Below are positions 8,859 to 16,157 of a stretch of DNA of 64,000 bases, in pieces. The notes under the pieces were generated by a model that was given only the letters and a program-made list of their open reading frames with translations, was not told the DNA's origin and did no database searches. The stretch comes from Propioniciclava sp. MC1595 (GTDB lineage Bacteria > Actinomycetota > Actinomycetes > Propionibacteriales > Propionibacteriaceae). The translations under genes and the position numbers were made by a program. The stretch covers positions 1,736,001-1,800,000 of the forward strand of contig NZ_CP071870.1 in assembly GCF_017569205.1 (NCBI RefSeq), read 5' to 3'. Every line of letters begins with the position of its first letter. The stretch's first letter is position 1.

Positions 8859-9098
8859 CTAGCGCAGGTTTGTGCCGGTTGTGGCGCGGCGGAGTTCGTC
8901 GGCTGCGGTGGCGTGGTGGCGGAGTCGGTAGGAGGCTCCGTCGAGCGTGACGACGACGGATCGGTGGAGGAGCCTGTCGAGCATGGCTGCGGCGACTGTG
9001 GTGTCGCCGAGGATGTCGCCCCAGGCGCCGACGGGCCGGTTCGTGGTGATCACGATCGAGGTCTTCAGGTAGCGCTGGTTGATAACTTGGAAGACTCG
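8859..9098 (-). pseudogene. IS21-family helper ATPase (IstB) C-terminal remnant
   Basis: Minus-strand reading gives RVFQVINQRYLKTSIVITTN, then RPVGAWGDILGDTTVAAAML and a normal stop at 8859. This matches the last third of IstB, with the sensor motif TTN. The Walker A part and the IstA transposase are absent. A deletion junction lies near 9100, where the frame meets a stop and nucleotidyltransferase-like sequence begins on the other strand. Confidence 0.75.
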
Positions 9099-9121
9099 TC
9101 ACTCTCCCATCCGGGAGACTG

Positions 9122-9511
9122 TTGCCCGTCGCACCCCTCGAACTCATCGCCGTGATGAAGCTCATCGCGTTCGCGGGACGCCAGCCCGCGGAAACCAAGG
9201 ACGCCGACGATCTCTTCACGGTGTTGCGCGCTGCCTCCGACGGCATCTACGGCGACGAGACTTGGGACGACGAACTTGCCATGGCAGCGACCGATTTCGA
9301 CCACGAACTTGCCGGAGCCTACCGGCTCCGACGCCGCGGTATCGCTTGCTTCCCCGCTGACCGAGCCCGACGGGTGCTCGATCAGGCAACACAGACTCAC
9401 CCCACAATGCGGAGAGCCTGGCGCGGAGCCCACGACGGACTCTTGGATGCGTGGCTAATCGGCCTACGAGCAGGCCGTTCACCGGACGGAGCAAGGGGAA
9501 CGTCCGGCTGA
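9122..9511 (+). pseudogene. C-terminal part of a nucleotidyltransferase-like protein
   Basis: The frame reads PLELIAVMKLIAFAGRQPAE, then TKDADDLFTVLRAA, a pattern seen in the second half of AbiEii/DUF2204-type nucleotidyltransferases (K...R...KD.DDL). The catalytic GS...D..D motif would lie upstream and is missing, removed by the IS21 junction near 9100. The only possible start is a TTG. The rest, up to the stop at 9509-9511, is intact. The family match is tentative. If correct, this is a remnant of a toxin-antitoxin or abortive-infection gene next to the reverse transcriptase. Confidence 0.5.
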
Positions 9512-9706
9512 TCTCAGCCCTTCGCTACGTCTCCACGCCGACATCGGTCGGCCTAATGAATGGACCGTCCGTGCCCCTACGCGCCGGGCGGTCTGGCGCA
9601 CACGCTCGGCCTCACCTCCGGGGGATACCACGCGCGGAACCCTGCTGTCGAAGGTCCCCGTGGCGTCATCGAACCAAGGCGCGGCGCGTTCGAGATACTG
9701 TGACGC
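9512..9706. other. Noncoding leader of the reverse transcriptase gene
   Basis: No convincing gene. TACTGT lies five bases before the ATG at 9707 and may be a near-leaderless -10. Several defence reverse transcriptases use a noncoding RNA made next to the gene, so this stretch is the first place to look for one; I see no strong long hairpin by eye. Confidence 0.3.
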
Positions 9707-11254
9707 ATGGATCTCGTGCGTGCCCTGGGCGTTGGGTACCTCCCCAAGGAACTCCCGCCAATCTTCACGAGCCTGACCTTCGCGAACGTTAGCGGTGGCC
9801 TCAAGCAAACACGGCCGAATGATGAGACGTATCCAGCAAAGTTCAGCTTGGCGCGAACCGGCGGCCTCAGGCGGGCGACTGAGATACCGAATCCGTTCTC
9901 TCAACTGTCGCTAGTGGAGCACTGCTCAAGAAACTGGGCAACCCTTCGGTCCATCGCGGGCCTAAGTGGGATCTCCACCAGCCGCCCCGTTCGTGCAAGC
10001 CAGAAGTCAGAGCGCTCCCTGAAGCACATCGGATCACCTGAGAAATATGAACGTGTGCTTCGATCGGTCGGAGCGCGCTTCACCCTCACCACGGATGTAT
10101 CGAACTTCTTCCCTTCCACCTACACCCACGCGGTTGACTGGGCCGTGCGAGGACGGGCGACAGCGAAGAGGGATCGATCGGCGAAGTCGGTGGGCGGAAA
10201 GCTCGACCTCCTATTGCGTAAAGGGCGGGGCGGTCAGACGGTCGGAATATCGATCGGCCCAGACACGTCGTGGCTGATCTCTGAGCTCGTCCTGGGCCGG
10301 GTCGACTCCGCGCTTCAGCGGCGGCACCCGGGCATAGGCCGGCATGCTCTGCGTTGGGTAGACGACATGGTCTTCTATGCAAGCTCTCACGGCCTCGCTG
10401 AGGAGGTCCTTGGTCACTATGAGGAGGAACTTGGCAGGTTTGAACTTTCGCTGAACCCGCTCAAGACCACTATCCAGGCTGGCATCAAGCCGTACCAGGA
10501 TGAATGGCTCATCAGGCTGCGTCAGGCCCGCTATCGTGACGACAATGAGGCGCACCAAGCAGACGATATTGTTGATCTGTTCAGCTTGGCATTCGACATC
10601 CAGAGCGCTCTGCCCAACTCGGGGGCAATCAGCTACGCTGTGAAGCGCTGCAACCCGTTCCCTTCCGGTCGCGCTTGGGAGGTATTCCAAGAGTTGCTCA
10701 TGGCGTCCATGGCTCTTGAGCCGAGCTCGATCAGGCATGTCTTCGACGTAATGTCTTTTGCGAAAGACATTGGCCTCGCCGTAAAGGATCGGGAGTTCGG
10801 TGAAGCGTGCAACGAACTCATTATGCGGCACGCGCCGCTGGAGCATGGGTTCGAAGTTGCCTGGCTCCTCCTCATGTTGCGCGAACTTGGTCTCGAACCT
10901 TCAGAGGAGAGCGCCGATGCAGCTCTGCTCATGCACTGCAACGCGAGCAATCTCCTAGCGTGGGCAGCGCTCAAAGACTCGGTCTGGCTCCAGCTCTCGT
11001 GCACCAATCTCGACGCTGTCGTGAAGCGAGCGGAGGCGGCCGACGCGTTGCAGAGCGAAGACTGGCTGTTGGCGTATGAAGCGCGCGCAAGACGGTGGTG
11101 TGCGCCGAAGAACTGGGCCGGAAGCTCGGCTTGGCGCGAGGTCAAGAGCGCTGGAGTGCTCTTCATGGACATCCCTGACCCCAAGGCGGCACGACCCAAG
11201 CGCTGGCGCCTCAGACGGATGAGACCGGCGTTCGTATCGACTTGGGGAAGTTGA
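9707..11254 (+). CDS. Defence-type (Abi/DRT-like) reverse transcriptase
   Basis: 515 residues with RT palm motifs: motif A TTDVSNFFPSTYTHAVDWAV with Asp130, motif B GGQTVGISIGPDTSW near 175-189, and motif C RWVDDMV with Asp219 and Asp220. The YTHAVDWAV run after motif A and the N-terminal GYLPKELPPIF are seen in unknown-group RTs linked to phage defence rather than in group II introns or retrons. There is no maturase or endonuclease domain. The remaining ~200 residues look helical and unassigned, as in AbiA/AbiK-type proteins. GC content is clearly lower than in neighbouring genes, a sign of transfer. It stands alone between IS scars and the tRNA-Pro island. I cannot name the DRT class. Confidence 0.82.
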   Translation: MDLVRALGVGYLPKELPPIFTSLTFANVSGGLKQTRPNDETYPAKFSLARTGGLRRATEIPNPFSQLSLVEHCSRNWATLRSIAGLSGISTSRPVRASQKSERSLKHIGSPEKYERVLRSVGARFTLTTDVSNFFPSTYTHAVDWAVRGRATAKRDRSAKSVGGKLDLLLRKGRGGQTVGISIGPDTSWLISELVLGRVDSALQRRHPGIGRHALRWVDDMVFYASSHGLAEEVLGHYEEELGRFELSLNPLKTTIQAGIKPYQDEWLIRLRQARYRDDNEAHQADDIVDLFSLAFDIQSALPNSGAISYAVKRCNPFPSGRAWEVFQELLMASMALEPSSIRHVFDVMSFAKDIGLAVKDREFGEACNELIMRHAPLEHGFEVAWLLLMLRELGLEPSEESADAALLMHCNASNLLAWAALKDSVWLQLSCTNLDAVVKRAEAADALQSEDWLLAYEARARRWCAPKNWAGSSAWREVKSAGVLFMDIPDPKAARPKRWRLRRMRPAFVSTWGS

Positions 11255-11364
11255 ACGACGAGCTGCATGGATTTCGCGTCACACCGCGCGGGAGCCAGTT
11301 CCACGTATGTTCCACGCGGGCCTGATACCGACTCCAAAGATGCCTCTGACAAGGCTAAACACCA

Positions 11365-11387
11365 GTCGGGCTGACAGGATTTGAACC
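11365..11387. repeat. attL: 23-bp duplicate of the tRNA-Pro 3' end
   Basis: Identical to 19265-19287, covering the T-arm side and acceptor end of tRNA-Pro; the flanking bases differ on both sides, so the shared core is exactly this length. It lies 110 bases after the reverse transcriptase stop. The gap from 11388 to the integrase start holds the arm-type repeats and the int promoter region and no gene. Confidence 0.85.
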
Positions 11388-11518
11388 GGATTTCACAGAC
11401 AGTCTCCGATGTGGCCGTGACGGCCGACGATGGTCCGTTTACGCGTGGTGACAACGGGTTTTGTCCTCGTCGTGGGGTGTCTCTGTTTGACACACTGTGA
11501 CTCCCGAGTACATTCGAT

Positions 11519-11537
11519 CTTGCACGAATCTTGCACG
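11519..11537. repeat. Left integrase arm-type repeat pair
   Basis: CTTGCACGAATCTTGCACG, a tandem pair of CTTGCACG, located 132 bases inside attL. A 19-base copy with one mismatch lies near attR (19187-19205). Paired short repeats near both att sites are the usual layout of tyrosine-integrase arm sites. Confidence 0.6.
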
Positions 11538-11555
11538 ACCGACCGGGAGGGCCCC

Positions 11556-12746
11556 ATGCCGACCGACAACGTGATCGCCCTCGACGACCATCGACCGAAG
11601 CCGCAACGAGGCGGCAACAACAAGGGCACCCGGCGACGGTTCGGGAACGTCCGCAAGCTCCCGTCAAAGCGGTTCCAAGCGTCCTACCTCGGGCCGGACG
11701 GCATCCGGCACAACGCGCCCGTGACCTTCCTCACGAAGGGCGACGCCGAGACGTGGCTCGCGATGGAGTCGGCCGCGATCACCGAGCACCGATGGAAGCC
11801 CGCTCCCCCGCCTGGGCCGTCGTCGAGGACGTTCGGCGACTACGCCGACGAGTGGCTCGAGAAGCGGACCAAGCTCAAGCCCTTGAAGCCGCGGACGGCC
11901 GCCGGCTACCGGCACCTGCTCGACGCGAAGATCCTCCCGACGTTCAAGGACGTTCCGCTGGCCGATCTCACGCCCGAGGGGGTCGAGGCGTGGTTCCTGT
12001 CGCTCGACCCGGCGAAGGCGACGACGCGCGGACACGCCTACTCGCTCATGTGGTCGGTCTGCCAGTCCGCGATGCAGGGCCGGTTGATCCCGGCGAACCC
12101 GTGCCAGATCGAGAACGGGTCGCGGGTGAACCGGGCGCACAACCTCCGGCCCGCGTCCCCGGCCGAGGTGAACGCGATCGCGGACGCGATGCCCGACCGG
12201 TATCGGCTCATGGTTCACATGGCGGCGTGGTGTGCTCTCCGGTTCGGCGAGCTGACCGAGCTACGTCGCCGCGACCTCGACCTCGACGGGGGCGTGATCC
12301 GGGTTCGTCGCGCGGTGACGTGGATCAAGGGCGAGACCGACGCCGTCGCGGCCCCGATCGTGGGCACGCCCAAGTCGGACGCCGGGCAGCGCGACGTCAC
12401 GATCCCCCCGCACCTGGTGAAGCCGATCCGCGAGCACGTGAAGGCGTGGGCCCAACCGGGCCCTGACGGGCTCGTGTTCCCGAACACCGAGGGCGAGCAC
12501 ATGCACCACGGGAGCCTGTACAAGGTGTTCAAGCCCGCCCGGTTGAAGGCCGGACGTCCGGATCTCCGGTGGCACGACCTCCGGCACACCGGCGCGACGC
12601 TGGCTGCGCAAGCTGGGGCGACGACGCGGGAACTCATGGACCGGCTCGGGCACTCCTCCCCCGCTATGGCGATGCGCTACCAGCACGTCGCGGACGGCCG
12701 GGCGGCCGAGATCGCTCGACGCCTGTCGGAACTCGCGAAGGGATGA
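11556..12746 (+). CDS. int: Tyrosine-family site-specific integrase
   Basis: 396 residues. Order: Arg-rich AP2-like N-terminal arm-binding region (about 25-80), SAM-like core-binding domain (about 90-175), catalytic domain (about 195-390). Active-site residues visible: Arg229 in ALRFGEL, Lys273, His340 and Arg343 in HDLRHTGA, His366 in LGHSSPA and the nucleophile Tyr375 in MRYQHV. The ATG at 11556 follows GGGAGG, so I chose it over the longer open frame that begins at 11430. It recombines the tRNA-Pro attB site. Its gene lies next to attL, the end distal to the tRNA gene. Confidence 0.95.
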   Translation: MPTDNVIALDDHRPKPQRGGNNKGTRRRFGNVRKLPSKRFQASYLGPDGIRHNAPVTFLTKGDAETWLAMESAAITEHRWKPAPPPGPSSRTFGDYADEWLEKRTKLKPLKPRTAAGYRHLLDAKILPTFKDVPLADLTPEGVEAWFLSLDPAKATTRGHAYSLMWSVCQSAMQGRLIPANPCQIENGSRVNRAHNLRPASPAEVNAIADAMPDRYRLMVHMAAWCALRFGELTELRRRDLDLDGGVIRVRRAVTWIKGETDAVAAPIVGTPKSDAGQRDVTIPPHLVKPIREHVKAWAQPGPDGLVFPNTEGEHMHHGSLYKVFKPARLKAGRPDLRWHDLRHTGATLAAQAGATTRELMDRLGHSSPAMAMRYQHVADGRAAEIARRLSELAKG

Positions 12747-13203
12747 ACCGGACGGATCGCGGGTGTCGTTGTTGGACTCGACGCGACCCGCGAGCTACCT
12801 TTCTCGAAACGGCGTGATCCGCTACGGGCGGACTCCGGGGCTCACGACCCCGGGCACGCACTGCACATGTCGCCCTTCCTCGTGGCGCATTGACTCGGGC
12901 CGGTTCACCGGTTCGGAACGAGGGACGGAACACGTGCCGGAAGCTCGGGTGACGCCGAGCATTCCGAAGCAAGGACGCACCCCCCGACCAGGTGACGGGA
13001 GGGGGAACGGCGAGGGACTCCCACGAAGGGAGCACCGAACCCCGGTTCGGTGGGGTCGCACCTACCCGCGAAGTCCCGGCTGGCCCTCGTGGCCGAGCGC
13101 GGGGACCGCTCGCGACAAGAACGCCGGCGTCCTGGCTCGGATAGTCGGCCGTGACAGTTGAGCACGCCCCGTTGCGGGCTGCTCGCCAGTCACGGAGGCG
13201 ACA
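12747..13203. promoter_or_regulatory. 457-base gap between int and the island operon, with repeats
   Basis: I find no credible gene here. CCGGTTC occurs twice in tandem at 12900-12906 and 12908-12914, and a palindrome CACCGAACC-CC-GGTTCGGTG lies at 13033-13052, which carries the same GGTTC core. The 3' end leads to GGAGG before the excisionase-like gene. This is the likely control region of the island's long operon, where a repressor or a helper-phage activator would act. Confidence 0.45.
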
Positions 13204-13452
13204 GTGCGAACCAGCACCACGACCAAGAAGACCAAGACCCCCGAGACCGTGACCGAGGTTGCCCCTCGGTTCGTGTCCCTCAACGTTGCCGGCGACCGCG
13301 TCGGCCTCTGCTCCCGAACGATCCGCCGCGCGATCGGCCGCGGGGAACTCACCGGCTACAAGCTCGGATCCGCGCTCCGCGTGGACCTCGACGAACTCGA
13401 CGCCTGGGTGCGTTCGCAGGCCCTCCCGACCGCTCGGGCCGGTGCCCGATGA
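13204..13452 (+). CDS. Excisionase-like helix-turn-helix protein
   Basis: 82 residues with a MerR/excisionase-type helix-turn-helix: FVSLNVAGDRVGLCSRTIRR, then AIGRGELTGYKLGSALRVDL and DELDAWVRS. This LVLRYRVG-like fold (HTH_17) is typical of phage excisionases, which bend DNA at att sites and drive excision, but regulators share it. GTG start with GGAGG six bases upstream. First gene of the coupled operon; the stop overlaps the next start (ATGA). Confidence 0.75.
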   Translation: MRTSTTTKKTKTPETVTEVAPRFVSLNVAGDRVGLCSRTIRRAIGRGELTGYKLGSALRVDLDELDAWVRSQALPTARAGAR

Positions 13453-13667
13453 ACGTGACGAGCGGCCGACGCGCGCACCACGCCGACCGCCCGAAGCGAG
13501 TCGCCCCTGACCCTGTGACCAGCGTAGGCGAGCCGTCCGACACGGGCGCGGACGCCGCGCGCGGGTCGGGGCGTGTTCTCGGCGAGATCGGGGACCGGTT
13601 CGAGGCGAAGCGGGGAACGCGATCGCTCGCGGTCCCCGAGGGGGCGACCTCCGATGGTGCGCGATGA
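13449..13667 (+). CDS. Small island protein, unknown function
   Basis: 72 residues, basic N-terminal half (MNVTSGRRAHHADRPKRV) and no recognised domain. The ATG overlaps the stop of the excisionase-like gene as ATGA, and its 3' end overlaps the next gene by 14 bases. The coupling is the main support for it being translated. Confidence 0.5.
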   Translation: MNVTSGRRAHHADRPKRVAPDPVTSVGEPSDTGADAARGSGRVLGEIGDRFEAKRGTRSLAVPEGATSDGAR

Positions 13668-14661
13668 CGAGACCGCCCGAGTCCCCCGGGTGGACAAGAT
13701 GACGTACCTCACCCAGCTACGCGGACGCCATGACCTGACACCGGCCGACGTTCGCCTACTCGTGGCCGTCTGGACCTACACCGACGCCTGGGGCCGAAAC
13801 GCGTTCCCCGGGAACAAGAAGCTCGCGGCCGACGTGTGCCTAAGCCCGCGAAACGGTCCGAAGGAGATCACCGCGCGACTCCGCGACCTGGTCGCGCGCG
13901 GCTACCTCGTCGTGACCGCACCCGGCGGTTCCGTCGCCGGCGGTGAACGTCGAGCGACGAACTACGCCTTGGCGCTTCCGCCGGCCACCCGGGGGGCTGA
14001 CACCCCCCGGTCCGACCCGACCACAGGGGGGGCTGAGCCCCCCCTGTCGGGCGACGACGACCGGGGGGGCTGGGACCTCCCGACCGGGGGGGCTGACGCC
14101 TCCCGACCGGGGGGGCTGAGCCCCACCCCATCAAGTCATAGATCAGATCAAGATCATCATCACGCGCGCGAGTTCGACACGGGGCCCCGTGATGATGATG
14201 ATCGAGGGCTCAAAGAACACACCGACGACGTCGGACCCGTCACGGCCGCCGAGGTCGCCGAGATCATCGCCGAAGCCGCTCGGGCCGGGAAGTCGTGGCA
14301 AGCGTCCGGCGTCCGATCGAACGCCTCGACCCTGACCGCCGAGATTGGCCGTGCCGAGGCCGTGCGCCGTCTCCTGGCCGCCGCAGCAGACCCGGCCGCC
14401 CGAACGCCGAGGGTCGCGGGGTTCTCGAAGTACGCCGCGGCGTCCGCCGAGCGCGTCGAGACGGTCGAGGGGCCGCGGGAACCCGCGTGCCGGACGTGTG
14501 GGCTCGTGGAACGTGTCTGCTCCCGCACCCTGGGCAGCGATCACGAGTTCGAGCCGGCCGACGACACCCGCGACGACGTCGAGCCGACACCGACCCGTCG
14601 AGGCGCGGCCGGTGACCCCGACACGCTCGGGAACCTCGTCGAGGGGGTGCTCCGACGATGA
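13654..14661 (+). CDS. Winged-helix replication-type protein of the island
   Basis: 335 residues. The first ~110 form a winged helix-turn-helix (LTPADVRLLVAVWTYTDAWG, NKKLAADVCLSP, ITARLRDLVARGYLVV) like the N-terminal domains of plasmid and phage replication initiators. A Gly/Asp/Pro-rich linker (about 115-175) is encoded by G-rich repeats. The C-terminal part (about 190-310) contains ARAGKSWQASG, AAADPAARTPRV and a CRTC...C...H cluster that probably binds zinc. This C-terminal part is homologous to the whole of the next gene product. The ATG at 13654 was chosen because family homology starts there; the longer frame to 13573 only shadows the previous gene. A role in island replication is inferred. 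Confidence 0.7.
   Translation: MVRDDETARVPRVDKMTYLTQLRGRHDLTPADVRLLVAVWTYTDAWGRNAFPGNKKLAADVCLSPRNGPKEITARLRDLVARGYLVVTAPGGSVAGGERRATNYALALPPATRGADTPRSDPTTGGAEPPLSGDDDRGGWDLPTGGADASRPGGLSPTPSSHRSDQDHHHAREFDTGPRDDDDRGLKEHTDDVGPVTAAEVAEIIAEAARAGKSWQASGVRSNASTLTAEIGRAEAVRRLLAAAADPAARTPRVAGFSKYAAASAERVETVEGPREPACRTCGLVERVCSRTLGSDHEFEPADDTRDDVEPTPTRRGAAGDPDTLGNLVEGVLRR
13991..14163. repeat. Iteron-like G-rich repeats followed by an AT-richer stretch (candidate origin)
   Basis: Five copies of G6-7CTG(A/G) start at 13991, 14026, 14063, 14086 and 14109, spaced 36, 37, 23 and 23 bases at the CTG. The last three sit in a near-exact 23-base unit. Directly after them, about 14128-14163 (ATCAAGTCATAGATCAGATC and on) is the least GC-rich stretch of the island. 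Iterons plus an AT-rich unwinding region inside a rep gene are a common origin layout. It also encodes the linker of the protein above. Confidence 0.5.
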
Positions 14662-15104
14662 CGACCCTCACCGACCCCGAGGGGCAGGCCCTCGTCGCCC
14701 TCGGGATCGCGGTCGCCGCACGTGCCGGGAAGACGTGGGATCCGCCCGGCACGGCCGCGGCCGTCCGCAAGCTCGCCGAACAAGGCGACCGACCCTCGAC
14801 GATCCTCGCGAAGCTCGAAACCGCCGCAGCGGATCCGAACGCGCGAACGCCGGACGCCGCCCTGTGGACCAAGTTCGGGAACGCCCGGCCGCGCGCGAAC
14901 GCCGACGATCCGGCCGAACCCGTGTGCGTCCACTGCCGGCACACCCGGGAGGGGTGCGCGCGAGCGCAGGCCCTCGTCCCACCGGCGCAACGGTTCGCCC
15001 ACGAGTTCACGACGCGCAGCGGGACGCACGAGCCGAGGCCGACCCGCCTCCGACCCTCCGAACGGACGCCGGACGCCCTGGACGACGTCGGGGGGCCGTC
15101 GTGA
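14658..15104 (+). CDS. Paralogue of the C-terminal domain of the preceding protein
   Basis: 148 residues. ARAGKTWDPPG, AAADPNARTPDA and the CVHC...C...H cluster match ARAGKSWQASG, AAADPAARTPRV and CRTC...C...H of the previous protein in order and spacing. The two therefore arose by duplication, or by splitting of a two-domain protein. Probably a small zinc-binding partner of the replication-type protein. The ATG overlaps the previous stop as ATGA, and the stop overlaps the next GTG start. Function unknown. Confidence 0.65.
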   Translation: MTTLTDPEGQALVALGIAVAARAGKTWDPPGTAAAVRKLAEQGDRPSTILAKLETAAADPNARTPDAALWTKFGNARPRANADDPAEPVCVHCRHTREGCARAQALVPPAQRFAHEFTTRSGTHEPRPTRLRPSERTPDALDDVGGPS

Positions 15105-15469
15105 GCCGCCGCAACGAGACGCCGCGCGGGCCCGGGCCGCAGCTCGTCGCCCTGCTCGACGCGATCCGCCAGCTCGACGAGCCGCCCCCCTGCACCGAGC
15201 CGAGCATCCGCGACGAGTTCACCCATGACGACGCGACCCGCCGGGCCGTCGCCCGCCGGCACTGCGAGGGCTGTCCCGTCCTCGTCGCGTGCCTGGACGC
15301 CGCCCGAGCCGAACGCGCGTTCGGCGTGTGGGCCGGCCGAGACCACGACCCGACACGACCCGATCGCGACACCACCGGAGAGGACACCACACCATGCCCA
15401 AGCGCGACCCGTTCAAGCTCCCGACGACCGACGCCCGGATCCACGAGGACGACCACGACGCGGCCGTGA
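15101..15469 (+). CDS. WhiB-like iron-sulfur protein of the island
   Basis: 122 residues. Four cysteines with canonical Wbl spacing: Cys31, Cys55, Cys58 and Cys64 (C-x23-C-x2-C-x5-C), followed by the turn FGVWAGR that corresponds to the Wbl G(V/I)WGG turn. WhiB proteins bind a 4Fe-4S cluster and the sigma-A domain 4 and alter transcription. Phage-borne WhiB (such as in TM4) can block the host protein. The acidic N-terminus (PSIRDEFTHDD) replaces the usual LFFP motif. GTG start, coupled to the previous stop. The last 25 codons overlap the next gene, so the true end could be shorter only if an unseen frame change exists. Confidence 0.75.
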   Translation: MSRRNETPRGPGPQLVALLDAIRQLDEPPPCTEPSIRDEFTHDDATRRAVARRHCEGCPVLVACLDAARAERAFGVWAGRDHDPTRPDRDTTGEDTTPCPSATRSSSRRPTPGSTRTTTTRP

Positions 15470-15765
15470 CCCGTGTCGCCCGCCGGATCCTGGCCGGCGT
15501 CCCGTTCGAGGGAGCCAACCCGGCCGACCTCCGACGCGCGCTCGCTGGCCGCGACCGGCACCTGTTCGACGAGGCCCTGCGCCGGCTCACGTGGGGGCAA
15601 CGCGTCGAGATCGTCGAGACGTGGAACGGCGAGCGGCTCGTCGTCCCCGTGTACGCGCTGGACGGGCTCGACGCGCCCGGGATCCTCCGCGACGTCCTCG
15701 ACGAGGTCGGCCGCCTGCAGGACACGGTCCGGACGCTGCTCCGGGCCGTCGAGGGCCGACCGTGA
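15394..15765 (+). CDS. Island protein, unknown function
   Basis: 123 residues, predicted largely helical and acidic, beginning MPKRDPFKLPTTDARIHEDD. No domain recognised. The C-terminal region DVLDEVGRLQDTVRTLLRAV looks like a short coiled coil. A GGAGAGG site lies ten bases before the ATG, which makes this a real start although it overlaps the WhiB-like frame by 76 bases. Confidence 0.55.
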   Translation: MPKRDPFKLPTTDARIHEDDHDAAVTRVARRILAGVPFEGANPADLRRALAGRDRHLFDEALRRLTWGQRVEIVETWNGERLVVPVYALDGLDAPGILRDVLDEVGRLQDTVRTLLRAVEGRP

Positions 15766-16157
15766 GCACCAGCGGCCGCCCGTACGCCTACCGGGAGCCG
15801 GCCGGGAGCCTGGTCCGCGCGCCGCTCCCGCTCGCGTGCGGCCGTTGCGGGGCGCGGATCGAACCGGGCCGCTACCTCGTCCTCGAGCACGACGAGGTCC
15901 CCGTGTGCGGCCGCGACCTGGCCCGCCTGGGGCTCGCCGACGTGCTCACGGTGGCTGAGGCCGCCGACGAGCTCGCGCGGCTCGTGGACGCCGGACGCCT
16001 CCCCGAGGGGCTCGCCACGATCGCCGCGACCGCCGGACGTGCGGCCGCCTCGTGGGCCCGCGATCGTGTGGACGCCGCCCTCCGCGCGCACCGAACGGCC
16101 CGGACGCCCCGACCCCTCGACGACGAGGACGAGCCGGACGGGCTCGACGATGGGTAG
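15762..16157 (+). CDS. Island protein with a putative zinc site
   Basis: 131 residues. The N-terminal third has CGRCGARI and a later VCGRD cysteine, a likely three- or four-ligand zinc site; the rest is Ala-rich helix ending in an acidic tail (LDDEDEPDGLDDG). No family recognised. GTG start overlaps the previous stop (GTGA). The stop overlaps the next ATG by eight bases. Confidence 0.55.
   Translation: MSTSGRPYAYREPAGSLVRAPLPLACGRCGARIEPGRYLVLEHDEVPVCGRDLARLGLADVLTVAEAADELARLVDAGRLPEGLATIAATAGRAAASWARDRVDAALRAHRTARTPRPLDDEDEPDGLDDG

Noticed and set aside
9707-11254. Reverse transcriptase as part of a group II intron or retron.
   Set aside because: No maturase or HNH domain, no domain V-like RNA after the gene, and no msr/msd-like inverted repeats; motif context fits Abi/DRT-type proteins.
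11430-11555. Longer integrase with start at 11430.
   Set aside because: The added 42 residues are not integrase-like and would cover the arm-type repeats; the ATG at 11556 has a strong ribosome site.
12763-13161. A 132-codon frame in the gap after int.
   Set aside because: No ribosome site, biased composition and no domain; the repeats and palindrome there fit a control region better.
13991-14119. Spaced G-rich repeats considered as a CRISPR array.
   Set aside because: Repeat units are about 10-23 bases with 23-37 base spacing, lie inside a coding frame and have no cas genes nearby. No CRISPR array is seen anywhere in the window.
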